Origin: Chlorokybus atmophyticus
Taxonomy: Eukaryota; Streptophyta; Chlorokybophyceae; Chlorokybales; Chlorokybaceae
Length of the DNA stretch: 64,000 bases
Reading direction: 5' to 3'
Assembly (NCBI GenBank): GCA_009103225.1
Contig: RHPI01001327.1
Location: 237,672-301,671 of the forward strand
In this document: one piece after another, positions 21,753-30,293 of the stretch
How positions within the stretch are numbered: the first letter of the stretch is position 1
How the letters are laid out: each line of letters starts with the position of its first letter
The notes under the pieces: generated by a model
Seen by the model: the letters and a program-made list of their open reading frames with translations, nothing else
The model's database searches: none
What the model was told of the DNA's origin: nothing
Program-made: the position numbers and the translations under genes

Positions 21753-22556
21753 GTGCTGGACTCGGGTTGCACGAGGCATATGACGGGTGATCGTGAGAAG
21801 TTGGCAAAGTACAAGGTCTTGGAGACACGTATGAAGGTGAAGTTCGGCAAGACGGAGGTGTTCGCGGTTGGTGTAGGAGAAGCCAAAATCCTGTCCCAGG
21901 TTGGAGGAATGACGAGGCAAGTGTTGTTGAGAGAGGTTTCGTATGTCCCAGGGCTAGAGGTTAGCCTATTCTCTGTGCGCATCGCGGCGAGAGTTGGTGC
22001 TGTGACAGTGTTTAGTGGGGACATAGGAAGGATAGTGCTGCGTGGTGTCACAGAGTTGGTTGGCATCAACGTTGGAGGGCTCTACATCATTAAGGAGGTC
22101 AAGGGTGCGGACATGCAGAAGAAGACCAAGGTGGAGGTGTCCAAGTCAGCACCGGTTGTGAAGAAGATGAAGAAGAAGGCCAAGGTCGAGCCTGCTACTC
22201 ATAAGGGAGCGGGAGCTCAAAAGAAGGTTACGAAGAGCGTGTCACATGCGAGTGGTGGAGTCATTCCATGTGTGGAGGTTGCTGGTGGTGTCAAGAAGGC
22301 TGAAGGTGCAGTTCCGGAGCCCGTGGGAGCCAAAGGAGGCGTTGGCATCAGCAAAGACAAGAAGGAGAAGCATGGTGGTGGTGGTGTGCAGGACGTTGCC
22401 GAGAGTGAGCACGTGGGAGCACATGCAAATGACCATGAGAGTTGCAATAAGGGTGTGCAAGTGAAGAGCTTCAAGGAGGCGCTCATGAGAGGTGCGGGAA
22501 GTGTTTTCAAGATGGTTGGAAGAGCAAAGGATGGCGTGGGAGTTCGTCGCGCATAA
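21753..22556 (+). CDS. Copia protease-like ORF with Lys-rich tail, copy 1
   Basis: The reading frame is +1 relative to gag and open from within the gag 3-prime end. It has the retropepsin-type active site VLDSGCTRHMTGD (copia D-S-G followed by C..HMT), then GVGEAKILSQVGGMTRQVLL and YVPGLEVSLFSVR as in copia proteases and the start of the GAG-pre-integrase region. From about residue 110 it becomes Lys/Val/Gly-rich (VKKMKKKAKVEP, KDKKEKHGGGGV) and ends in VGRAKDGVGVRRA. No integrase HHCC/DDE or reverse transcriptase motif is present. Expression would need a +1 frameshift from gag or reinitiation. Confidence 0.85.
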   Translation: MLDSGCTRHMTGDREKLAKYKVLETRMKVKFGKTEVFAVGVGEAKILSQVGGMTRQVLLREVSYVPGLEVSLFSVRIAARVGAVTVFSGDIGRIVLRGVTELVGINVGGLYIIKEVKGADMQKKTKVEVSKSAPVVKKMKKKAKVEPATHKGAGAQKKVTKSVSHASGGVIPCVEVAGGVKKAEGAVPEPVGAKGGVGISKDKKEKHGGGGVQDVAESEHVGAHANDHESCNKGVQVKSFKEALMRGAGSVFKMVGRAKDGVGVRRA

Positions 22557-22610
22557 GTACGCAAGGAGTTGGCATCGAAGGTGTTAAAGGCCAAGCTGCC
22601 CGCGTGGGAG

Positions 22611-23080
22611 TGTTGAGGATATTCTTGTATCCGGTCAGCTTGCCCTGTGGATAAGAATAGCCGCGAGAAGATTCAAGCGCGAGAAGGTGCCAGTTGAGAA
22701 AGGTTCAGGCGAGGATTTCAGTCGAGAAGGTTCCAGGCGCGGAGTCGAGTCCGGAGTCTAGAGACTTCCAGGCGCTGTAGAAGAAACGTTGTAGCTCGAT
22801 GGTTACGTCATTGTATGGCGCGTGTCATAGCTTTTTGGAAAGCTCTTGAAAGTAGCTACGTGGTGCAACTTAGAGCACAGGAATCGGTTGATCGTAGAAG
22901 TCGTGGTGGCTTCTAGAGTAGACAGGTGCAGAACTGGCGGGTATAAAAGCCCGCGGTGTGACTTTGTTGTAATCCTTAGAAAGCCTTATTGGATCAGCCT
23001 TGTGTGTATGCTCTGGTAGAGTGTGTGTACTTGTGCTTGCACCAACTCCATGCATGGTCAGTAGTGTCCGAATCTCAACA
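22611..23080 (+). repeat. 3-prime LTR of copia copy 1
   Basis: 470 bp, TG...CA, preceded by a short purine stretch (GCGTGGGAG). Followed by the AAAAG target duplication. Confidence 0.93.
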
Positions 23081-23197
23081 AAAAGCCTAGATGCGCAACG
23101 CGCTCCAAAGTAAGTCACAGGCACTATTCTAGCCTGGTGCAGGCTCAACTTGAACTATCTATTTCGTGGCTAATGTCTTGTCGGTATGACTGTCGCA

Positions 23198-23883
23198 GAC
23201 AAGTCATGGCGGAGATTTGAGGTGACCGACATTGCAGACCCGGAGCGGAGGAGATACATCCATGTATGGGGCAATCCCATAATCTGGCAAATGATTGTGC
23301 AATGCTGGTCTTACGCCGTCACTACACCTGGTCGCCGGCAGCTGACAGTCAACCACCTCGCATACCTGTTGCTTACGGTGAGCACTCTGAACTCCAGCAT
23401 TAGAAATCCAGGAATGCTGTAGCCCCAAACTACAGGCTTGCAGACGCGTTGCAGTGAATAGTGGCTTTCGATGCCACTAAGACATGCCTGTAAACTACGC
23501 AGGTGGAGCGCATCCTAAAGGGCAAGGATGGAGACCCTCTCCTAGCTGCCAGCATAGACACACATGAAGAGTACCTCAGCGAAATCAACACCATGATCAT
23601 GTCAATGAAGCGGGAGATGAGGCAACGGTACGCAGCCCTCCAGCCATTCACCCTTGTGAAACGCCGCACTGCATCTTGTGTCGAATACCTGAAAGATCCC
23701 AATCGGCGCCGGCCGCAAGAGACAGCAGCTCGTGACCCGCTCGCTGAGGCAGAAGCGGCATTTGATCGGCTGGCACAACCGTTTGAGGAGGAAGAGCAAG
23801 CTCCGGCGTCTCCTCCACAGGCCCCAGTGCGTGGTGCTTTGTTCCGTAATGACGAGCAAAGCGATGATGGAGAGGAGCTGTAG
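23198..23883 (+). CDS. Two terminal exons of an unidentified gene right of the copia insertion
   Basis: Exon about 23198-23380 (SWRRFEVTDIADPERRRYIH, then VWGNPIIWQMIVQCWSY; donor GTGAGC) and last exon 23503-23883 (VERILKGKDGDPLLAASIDT, then helical YLSEINTMIMSMKREMRQRY; acidic C-terminus FRNDEQSDDGEEL, stop TAG). They join in phase 0. No family recognised. See the entry at 19270 for possible upstream exons; the copia element lies between the two groups. Confidence 0.5.
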
Positions 23884-24242
23884 CGCAGTTGGTAGTCCGT
23901 TTAGCTGGTAGTGTACATAGCTACAAGGCTCTTGTAACTGAGTGTTGTGCATCTTAAACCAGCTCAGTCAATCGTCATTATGCTCATGCACATTCATACT
24001 TGCATCCCTATGATATACAACAGAAACAGCATCTGAATCACATAATCGAACTACAAGCCTTGGCAAGTGACTGAGAGACACTGTACACATTTCAGGTACA
24101 TGTACACAGCACAGGCACATAACAATGCTGGAAGTCAGTGACAATCGCGTGTAGTCAAGCTATGCAAATACATATGAGGACAGTTGGGCATTAATCACCT
24201 TCATTTGTTAAAGAATGCATTATTTTGTCGATAATTACCTAG
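23884..24242. other. Intergenic, AT-richer, no gene seen
   Basis: Probable 3-prime flank of the preceding gene. No motif or repeat recognised before the tandem array. Confidence 0.5.
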
Positions 24243-24560
24243 TTGGTGCTTGTTAATTAGGCTTGGTCGCCTGCGCTGGACCGGTGTGTAACTTGCAGGT
24301 GCCTGTCACATAGGCTGAGTCACCTAAGTAAGACTAATGTTTAACTTACAGGTGCCCGTTGATTAGTTGTAGTCATCTAATAAGGCCTGATGTGTAACAA
24401 ACAGTTGCCTGTAAATTACACAAAGTCATTTGTTGAGGCCTGGTGTGTGACTAACAGGTGCCTGTTAATTATATAAAGTCACCTGTTAAGGCCTGACAGG
24501 TAACTGACAGGCGCCTGTTCGTTGGGCATAGTCAACTGTTAAAGACTAAATTGTAACAAA
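24243..24560. repeat. Six-unit 53-bp tandem repeat
   Basis: Six consecutive, diverged 53-bp units starting at 24243, 24296, 24349, 24402, 24455 and 24508. The consensus starts CAGGTGCCTGTTAATTA and carries AAAGTCACCTGTTAAGGCCT. CAGGT and ACCTG in each unit can pair. The units are contiguous with no unique spacers. Confidence 0.88.
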
Positions 24561-24951
24561 AAGGGCCTGATAGTAATGAAAGTTACTATTAGGTCCCTGT
24601 ATCAAGATTACAGGTGGCATGAGCCACGACAGTCCAAATTAGTGTCCTCAGGTGCACGGCCGTTGCCAATATTTAGTCGGCCGGCAGGGAAAACATATTG
24701 CGACGTCCTCGGCAGCTGCCCACTCAGCTGGGGAATTATCTCAGGGATTTATTAGGGTCGGTTACCGGTCCCACAGCCAAGGACCGGCCAAATTAAGCCC
24801 ATACCGGTCAACGCGCGCATAGGGCACCGCTGCCGGCCCCACAGGTCGCGTTGCCACGATAGGCAGGTCGCGCCCAGCCGCGCCGACTGAACTGGTCAGT
24901 TCGGCGCAACTGCCATTAGGCAATTCGCGACCCATCGATGATGGCACTTAT

Positions 24952-25415
24952 TGTTGATATTCGGACACTACTGACCATGCATGGAGTTGGTGCAAGCATA
25001 AGTACACACACTCTACCAGAGCATACACACAAGGCTGATCCAAAAGGCTTTCTAAGGATTACAACAAAGCCACACCGCGGGCTTTTATACCCGCCAGCTC
25101 TGCACCTGTCTACTCTAGAAGCTACCACGACTTCTACACTCAACCGATTCCTGCGCTCTAAGTTGCACCACGTAGCTACTTTTAAAAGCTTTGCAACAAG
25201 CTATGACACGCGCCATACAATGACGACCGAGCTACAACGTTTCTTCTACAGCGCCTGGAAGTCTCCAGACGCCGGACTCGACTTCGCGCCTGGAACCTTC
25301 TTGACTGAAGTCCTCGCCTGGACCTTTCTCGACTGGCACCTTCTCGCGCCTGAATCTTCTCGCGGCTATTCTTATCCGCAGGGCAAGCTGACCGGATACA
25401 AGAATATCCTCAACA
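24952..25415 (-). repeat. 3-prime LTR of copia copy 2
   Basis: 464 bp; begins TGTTGATATTCGGAC on the plus strand (one change from the usual GAGATTCGG) and ends ATATCCTCAACA. Confidence 0.92.
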
Positions 25416-25469
25416 CTCCCACACGGGCAGCTTGGCCTTTAACACCTTCGATGCCAACTCCTTGCGTAC

Positions 25470-26273
25470 TTATGCGCGACGAACTCCCACGCCATCCTTT
25501 GCTCTTCCAACCATCTTGAAGACACTTCTAGCACCTCTCATGAGCGCCTCCTTGAAGCTCTTTACTTGCACACCCTTATTGCAACTCTCATGGTCATTTG
25601 CATGTGCTCCCACGTGCTCACTCTCAGCAACGTCCTGCACACCACCACCACCATGCTTCTCCTTCTTGTCCTTACTGATGCCAACGCCTCCTTTGGCTCG
25701 CACGGGCTCCAGAACTGCACCTTCAGCCTTCTTGACACCACCAGCAACCTCCACACGTGGAATCACTCCACCACTCGCATGTGACACGCTCTTCGTCACC
25801 TTCTCTTGAGCTCCCGCTCCCTTATAAGTAACAGGCTCGACCTTGGCCTTCTTCTTCATCTTCTTCACAACCGGTGCTGACTTGGACACCTCCACCTTGG
25901 TCTTCTTGTGCATGTCCGCACCCTTGACCTCCTTAATGATGTAGAGCCCTCCAACGTTGATGCCAACCAACTCTGTGACACCACGCAGCACTATCCTTCC
26001 TATGTCCCCACTAAACACTGTCACAGCACCAACTCTCGCCGCGATGCGCACAGAGAATAGGCTAACCTCTAGCCCTGGGACATACAAAACCTCTCTCAAC
26101 AACACTTGCCTCGTCATTCCTCCAACCTGGGATAGGATCTTCGCTTCTCCTACACCAACTGCGAGCACCTCCGTCTTGCCGAACTTCACGTTGATTGGCT
26201 TCTCCAAGACCTTGTACTTTGCCAACTTCTCACGATCACCCGTCATATGCCTCGTGCAACCCGAGTCCAGCAC
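25470..26273 (-). CDS. Copia protease-like ORF with Lys-rich tail, copy 2
   Basis: Same architecture as the copy-1 frame at 21753: VLDSGCTRHMTGD active site, YVPGLEVSLFSVR, then Lys-rich tail ending VGRAKDGVGVRRA; +1 relative to its gag. Both copies keep the tail open, with only scattered substitutions, for about 160 codons. This suggests the tail is translated or that the copies are young. Confidence 0.85.
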   Translation of the reverse strand: MLDSGCTRHMTGDREKLAKYKVLEKPINVKFGKTEVLAVGVGEAKILSQVGGMTRQVLLREVLYVPGLEVSLFSVRIAARVGAVTVFSGDIGRIVLRGVTELVGINVGGLYIIKEVKGADMHKKTKVEVSKSAPVVKKMKKKAKVEPVTYKGAGAQEKVTKSVSHASGGVIPRVEVAGGVKKAEGAVLEPVRAKGGVGISKDKKEKHGGGGVQDVAESEHVGAHANDHESCNKGVQVKSFKEALMRGARSVFKMVGRAKDGVGVRRA

Positions 26274-26286
26274 CCAGCCAGCTGCC

Positions 26287-27144
26287 TCACCGTTCGTTGT
26301 TGCATGAAAGGCAATAGGCGTCTCTTGTAATACGTCCCGTCATGGCATGATGCTTCTCTCCACCACGCTCCTCTTCGTGCTGCTTCCTCATCGAGCAATG
26401 CACCCTAATGTGGCCCTTCTTCCCGCAATAGTAGCAGACCCTGTCACTCCTGGACGCTTCACCACCACTACCACCGCCACCATCACCACTGAAACGCCCA
26501 GACCCATGCTGAAAACGATCAGTACCTCTTCCTGAAGTCGCTGAGAAAGCCGTCGCCTCCGGGCCTTCCTCATGCTTCTTCGCGAGCCTTGATTCCACCT
26601 GCAGCAATCTTGGAACCACCTCGTCCACCGTGGGTTCTGCCTCCAAGCCCTCCAAGATCGTGATCACCGTGTCATAGTCTTCAGGCAACCCAGACAGTAC
26701 TTGCCACACCAACTCGGACTCCTTCACCTCATAGCCAACGCCTTGAAGGTCCTTCTGCAACTCTCGTGCACGCGACACATACTTGGTAATAGGCTCCGCT
26801 GCTCCTTGCTTCTTCAACCCAGCAAGCTCTCTCTTCAGCTGCACCTTGCTAGCGCTATTCTTCGCCTTGAAGTGCGATGCCAACTTCTTCCAAGCTTCTC
26901 GTGCAGTCTTGCAGCCGTCCACCAACACCAAGTGATGGTCCTTCACGTTGAGACCGATCAGGGCAAGCGCTCTCCCACTTTGTTGCTTCCACACCGTGCT
27001 CTGCCTCATGGGATCCGCTTCCTCCGTATCCACGTACTCCCATAGGTCTTTGTGCACCAGCAACATCTTCATGCGCACGCTCCATGTGTTGTAGTTGTCC
27101 ACGTCCAAAGGCTCCACGGTCACCTTGTCGTAGTTGGTTGCCAT
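26287..27144 (-). CDS. gag: Gag polyprotein of copia copy 2
   Basis: 285 residues from ATG at 27144, near-identical to the copy-1 Gag, with the same N-terminus MATNYDKVTV, the same CCHC knuckle CYYCGKKGHIRVHC and the same terminal NNER before TGA. An in-frame upstream extension exists (to 27168), but the ATG chosen is the one conserved in both copies. Confidence 0.93.
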   Translation of the reverse strand: MATNYDKVTVEPLDVDNYNTWSVRMKMLLVHKDLWEYVDTEEADPMRQSTVWKQQSGRALALIGLNVKDHHLVLVDGCKTAREAWKKLASHFKAKNSASKVQLKRELAGLKKQGAAEPITKYVSRARELQKDLQGVGYEVKESELVWQVLSGLPEDYDTVITILEGLEAEPTVDEVVPRLLQVESRLAKKHEEGPEATAFSATSGRGTDRFQHGSGRFSGDGGGGSGGEASRSDRVCYYCGKKGHIRVHCSMRKQHEEERGGEKHHAMTGRITRDAYCLSCNNER

Positions 27145-27243
27145 CTTCCAGGACTCACCCAACCTCACAAGACTTAGCTAGAACTCCTTGCCTAGCCTAC
27201 TGCCGTTATCACGCCTCTAGACACTTGCTAGACCAGCGTAGTG

Positions 27244-27256
27244 TGGGCCCATAACC
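27244..27256 (-). promoter_or_regulatory. Half-tRNA initiator-Met primer-binding site, copy 2
   Basis: The plus strand reads TGGGCCCATAACC immediately before the LTR at 27257, the mirror of the site at 20769-20781. It is fully conserved between the copies. Confidence 0.85.
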
Positions 27257-27724
27257 TGTTGAGATTCGGACACTACTGACCATGCATGGAGTTGGTGCAA
27301 GCACAAGTACACACACTCTACCAGAGCATACACACAAGGCTGATCCAAAAGGCTTCTAAGGATTACAACAAAGTCACACGGCGGGCTTTTATACCCGCCA
27401 GTTCTGCACCTGTCTACTCTAGAAGCCACCACGACTTCTACACTCAACCGATTCCTGCGCTATAAGTTGCACCACGTAGCTACTTTCAAGAGCTTTCCAA
27501 CAAGCTATGACACGCGCCATACAATGACGTAACCACCGAGCTACAACGTTTCTTCTACAGCGCCTGGAAGTCTCCAGACTCCGGACTCGACTCCGCGCGT
27601 GGAACCTTCTCGACTGAAGTCCTCGCCTGGACCTTTCTCGACTGGCACCTTCTCGCGCCTGAATCTTCTCGCGGCTATTCTTATCCACAGGGCAAGCTGA
27701 CCGGATACAAGAATATCCTCAACA
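27257..27724 (-). repeat. 5-prime LTR of copia copy 2
   Basis: 468 bp; TGTTGAGATTCGG ... ATATCCTCAACA on the plus strand. Followed by the CTTAT duplication. Confidence 0.92.
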
Positions 27725-27822
27725 CTTATGACCATTTACGATGTTACTGGATCGAGAAACAACGACCGCGGAATTCGTGTGCAAGGTAGGAATTGAACCC
27801 GGGTCTCAAGCTCTAATACCAA

Positions 27823-27901
27823 TGTCACAGCCCACTTGACCACAAAAGACTTGGTGCTTTTATGGTCGATGTGTGGTAAAATAATGTACCTTCCCGTTAC
27901 A
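27823..27901 (-). repeat. TRIM-like inner LTR
   Basis: 79 bp, TGTCACAGCCCAC ... CCCGTTACA on the plus strand. It is flanked on one side by the primer-binding-site complement (AGCTCTAATACCAA) and on the other by the polypurine complement (TTCCCCCCCACTTAAG), as expected for an LTR shared by two tandem units. Confidence 0.8.
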
Positions 27902-28272
27902 TTCCCCCCCACTTAAGAACGCTGACGTCCTCGGCAGCTGCCCGCTCAGCTGGGGAACTACCCAAGGGGTTTGTTAGGGTCGGTCATCGGCCCCACAGCC
28001 AAGGACCGGCCAATTTAGGCTTGAACCGGTCAGCGCGCGCATAGCGCGCCGGTACTGGCCCCACAGGTCGCGTCTCCGCGATAGGCAGGTCGCGCCCTGC
28101 CGCGCCAACTGAACTGGTCAGTTCGGCGCGACTGCCATTAGGCAAGTCGCGACCCATCGATGATGGCACTTATAAAGTGACCATTTACGATGTTATTGGA
28201 TCGAGAAACAACGACCGCGGAATTCGTGTGCAAGGCAGGAATCGAACTCGGGTCTCAAGCTCCGATGACCAA

Positions 28273-28351
28273 TATCACAACCCACTTGACCACAAAAGAC
28301 TTGGTGCTTTTATGGTCGATTTGTGGTTACTTATTGTACCTTCCCGTTACA
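28273..28351 (-). repeat. TRIM-like outer (5-prime) LTR
   Basis: 79 bp, TATCACAACCCAC ... CCCGTTACA (first dinucleotide decayed to TA). Its end CCCGTTACAG|ACACGG doubles as a splice-acceptor-like sequence directly before the exon at 28352. Confidence 0.75.
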
Positions 28352-28480
28352 GACACGGCGGAAACCGCGCTAACACTGAAGCTGCGTCGTCAAGGAGTGC
28401 CCAACTTGAATACCTTGGTGGGAGCACCACTGAAGACTCGCCAAGGGTGGATGTTCAAGCGGAACGACATCATGAAGTAA
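28352..28480 (+). CDS. Unidentified terminal exon next to the TRIM LTR
   Basis: An open frame from the LTR border to TAA 28478-28480, encoding about 42 residues: DTAETALTLKLRRQGVPNLN, then TLVGAPLKTRQGWMFKRNDI. The composition is coding-like. No upstream partner exon was found, perhaps because mobile elements separate them. Family not recognised. Confidence 0.35.
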   Translation, partial: DTAETALTLKLRRQGVPNLNTLVGAPLKTRQGWMFKRNDIMK

Positions 28481-28877
28481 ATGGCGCCTCCTCACTAAAC
28501 ATTACATGGCATTTGCTGTATTAGTTGCAACTAGGTTCCCCAGCATAAACCCGAATAGGTTCATGATTCATGCATGTTTTGCAAATAAAAGCGCCTGCCC
28601 CACACAAAGCCAAACACATAGTAACAATATGTGCGACATATAACATTAAAAGCGAAAAACATCATCTGTAATCAAATCTGCCGCACAACTACACGGCTAC
28701 AACTGATAACAACAAAAATTTAAAGTAACCTCGCTACTAAGGCGGAGGACTACCCTCCTCCGACTCCTCCTCGTGCTCCGGCTCCGAGGGGTCCACCTCC
28801 ACATCCGGCGGATCCACCTCCTCCAGGATCTCCTCGATCTCTTCCTACCGCCGCTGCACTCCTCGTCACCTACAACG

Positions 28878-29814
28878 TCATGCTGCTTCATCGTCCTCCG
28901 ATGAAGGCGGAGACTCAAATGTCTCTGCTTCTTCGGGGGGCTTCTGGCCGCGGTCGAGCGCCCGCTGCCGGCGACGTGCTTTCGCGACGCACTGACGCTC
29001 TTTGCGGATGCGGCGCTTCTCTTTGAGCTTCGCTTTCATGATGCGACGGCGGTTGACAACAGTGTTGATGTGCCGTGGGTCATGGGCTTGCCGCTTGTGA
29101 AAGTCGACGGTGCCGGGGTTCAAGGAATCCCTGCGGAAGACCTTGCTCAGGTCACTGTCATTCTTTATGATTGTGACCCGACGACCATGAAGAGCAAGCA
29201 GGTTCCTGCATCATAACATATTATCATTGACACAACATGTCAAGCATCAATCATAAAACGCCTGCCACCAAAAACAAGCACACAACTCAACTTACATGTC
29301 CTGCATGTATTTGGTGACAAACATCTCCCCAGCTTCCTGAAGTGCATTCAAGGCTTCAGCCCTCCAGCGGAAGGTGGGTGTGTGAAACACGTCAGCTGCA
29401 ACACCGCTTCAGTATATATGCAATAAAACCAATTCAATTACAAATTACATATCGTATTTCCTCGTCAGCAAGAAGAGCAATAACACATCCGCGCACAACT
29501 TTGCAAAAAGACAACTTAGGGATGATCGGAGCGGTGCTCTTCTGCATCTGCCGAATTTCGCGCAGAGGTTGCGTAACGCGTGGCCTGCATGACCACCCAA
29601 ATTACCAAAACGTACATATCAAAACATATGTTAGGACAATTGCTTACTTGCGGCGAGGACGCGCGGGAGGCGCAACCGGCAAGGCTTGATCATGTGCGAC
29701 AATTGCACCTGCGCCAGCGGGTGCAGCGGCGGCAATAACAAACCGCCCACCAGGACCCCGAGGACGCGGGTAAGCACCATCGACGCGACGACTGCACTGC
29801 TTCGTGCGTGCCAT
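28878..29814 (-). CDS. Divergent histone H3, CENH3-like, with long C-terminal tail
   Basis: Four exons on the minus strand with consistent phases: 29814-29648, 29584-29487, 29395-29296 and 29205-28878 (about 230 residues). The N-terminus is MARTKQCSRRVDGAY, with a Pro/Ala-rich tail. The histone fold starts KPRVTQPLREIRQMQKSTAP (canonical H3: VALREIRRYQKST), continues IIPKLSFCKVVRG, then FRWRAEALNALQEAGEMFV and MNLLALHGRRVTIIKNDSDL. RWxAEALxALQEA is characteristic of plant CENH3 rather than canonical H3 (RFQSSAVMALQEA). After the fold there is a tail of about 75 residues, first basic (RRRIMKAKLKEKRRIRKERQ) then acidic (ESPPSSEDDEAA), not found in usual H3 or CENH3. The exon 2 donor (GGAT|GTGTTA) is the least certain junction. 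The likely role is a centromeric nucleosome. An alternative is a lineage-specific H3 variant. Confidence 0.8.
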
Positions 29815-30204
29815 CGCCAATTCCTACAAACCTGCCCCAAACTACTCTCAAGCACTATAATACACAACAGCAGCGACGCAACAACAACTCAGCAGAGCTC
29901 AAAGACGTTTCAGAAATATAAATGCGCCACACGACCCAAAAGAAACACATATGAGCCGCCCAAACGTCGAGGCGGTTTCGCCTGCACAATCGGTTGCCAA
30001 TTGGCCTACGAAACTGTCTGTGGAGCCGTCACCATCCTAACCCTAAAAGTGCCATTTCACAACCAGGATATGCCGATAACCGTACCAAGTAAACACGATC
30101 GATGCTAATGTGCATGACCGCGGTTAACAAACACATGTACAGGCGGGCAATGAGCATCACCGCTGGTTGTAACTTGTAAATATGATAACCAAGTGCATAG
30201 TAAC
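29815..30204. promoter_or_regulatory. Upstream region of the CENH3-like gene, with telo-box
   Basis: TAACCCTAAAAG at about 30037-30048 is a telo-box-type motif upstream of the start codon (at 29814). No other gene is seen here. Confidence 0.4.
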
Positions 30205-30207
30205 AGA

Positions 30208-30208
<1 letters not shown>

Positions 30209-30245
<37 letters not shown>

Positions 30246-30254
30246 GTACAACTG

Positions 30255-30291
<37 letters not shown>
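30209..30291. repeat. (ACT)n microsatellite
   Basis: Trinucleotide repeat, interrupted once by AGTACAACTG at about 30245-30255. Confidence 0.95.

Positions 30292-30293
<2 letters not shown>

Larger units (their letters stand above)
20300..23080 (+). mobile_element. Non-autonomous Ty1/copia element, copy 1
   Basis: The element is 2781 bp, with LTRs 20300-20768 and 22611-23080 (TGTTGAGGATATTC ... CCGAATCTCAACA) and a 5-bp target duplication AAAAG (20295-20299 and 23081-23085). Inside are a gag ORF and a protease-like ORF only; integrase and reverse transcriptase are absent and replaced by a Lys/Val/Gly-rich frame. It must rely on enzymes from a related autonomous copia element. It sits among exons of a host or element gene. 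Confidence 0.93.
24952..27724 (-). mobile_element. Non-autonomous Ty1/copia element, copy 2
   Basis: The element is 2773 bp on the minus strand, with LTRs 27257-27724 (5-prime) and 24952-25415 (3-prime) and target duplication CTTAT (24947-24951 and 27725-27729). Its inner content is collinear with copy 1. It is inserted in the inner region of the TRIM-like element at the point where the uninterrupted copy at 28160-28190 reads GCACTTATAAAGTGACC. Confidence 0.93.
24694..28351 (-). mobile_element. Tandem TRIM-like miniature LTR element, interrupted by copia copy 2
   Basis: Read on the minus strand: LTR 28351-28273, inner region 28272-27902, LTR 27901-27823, inner region 27822-27730, then copia copy 2 (27724-24952), then the rest of the second inner region 24951 to about 24698, whose distal end and third LTR are lost. 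The LTRs are 79 bp. The primer-binding site TTGGTATTAGAGCT (27822-27809) resembles the common initiator-Met site TGGTATCAGAGC, and a polypurine tract TAAGTGGGGGGGAA precedes the inner LTR. The inner regions carry no coding sequence. Known plant TRIMs have the same layout and often occur in tandem sharing LTRs. Confidence 0.75.

Noticed and set aside
22217-22594. Minus-strand ORF of 125 codons inside copia copy 1 (and mirror in copy 2)
   Set aside because: Antisense shadow of the Lys-rich protease-tail frame; present in both copies only because the copies are nearly identical.
24243-24560. CRISPR-like array
   Set aside because: The 53-bp units are contiguous with no unique spacers, and the context is a eukaryotic nuclear genome.
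27729-27901. tRNA-derived SINE (box A/box B-like GGGTTCAATTCC on the minus strand)
   Set aside because: The block is better explained as LTR plus primer-binding site plus inner sequence of a TRIM-like element, since a polypurine tract and matching 79-bp LTRs flank it.
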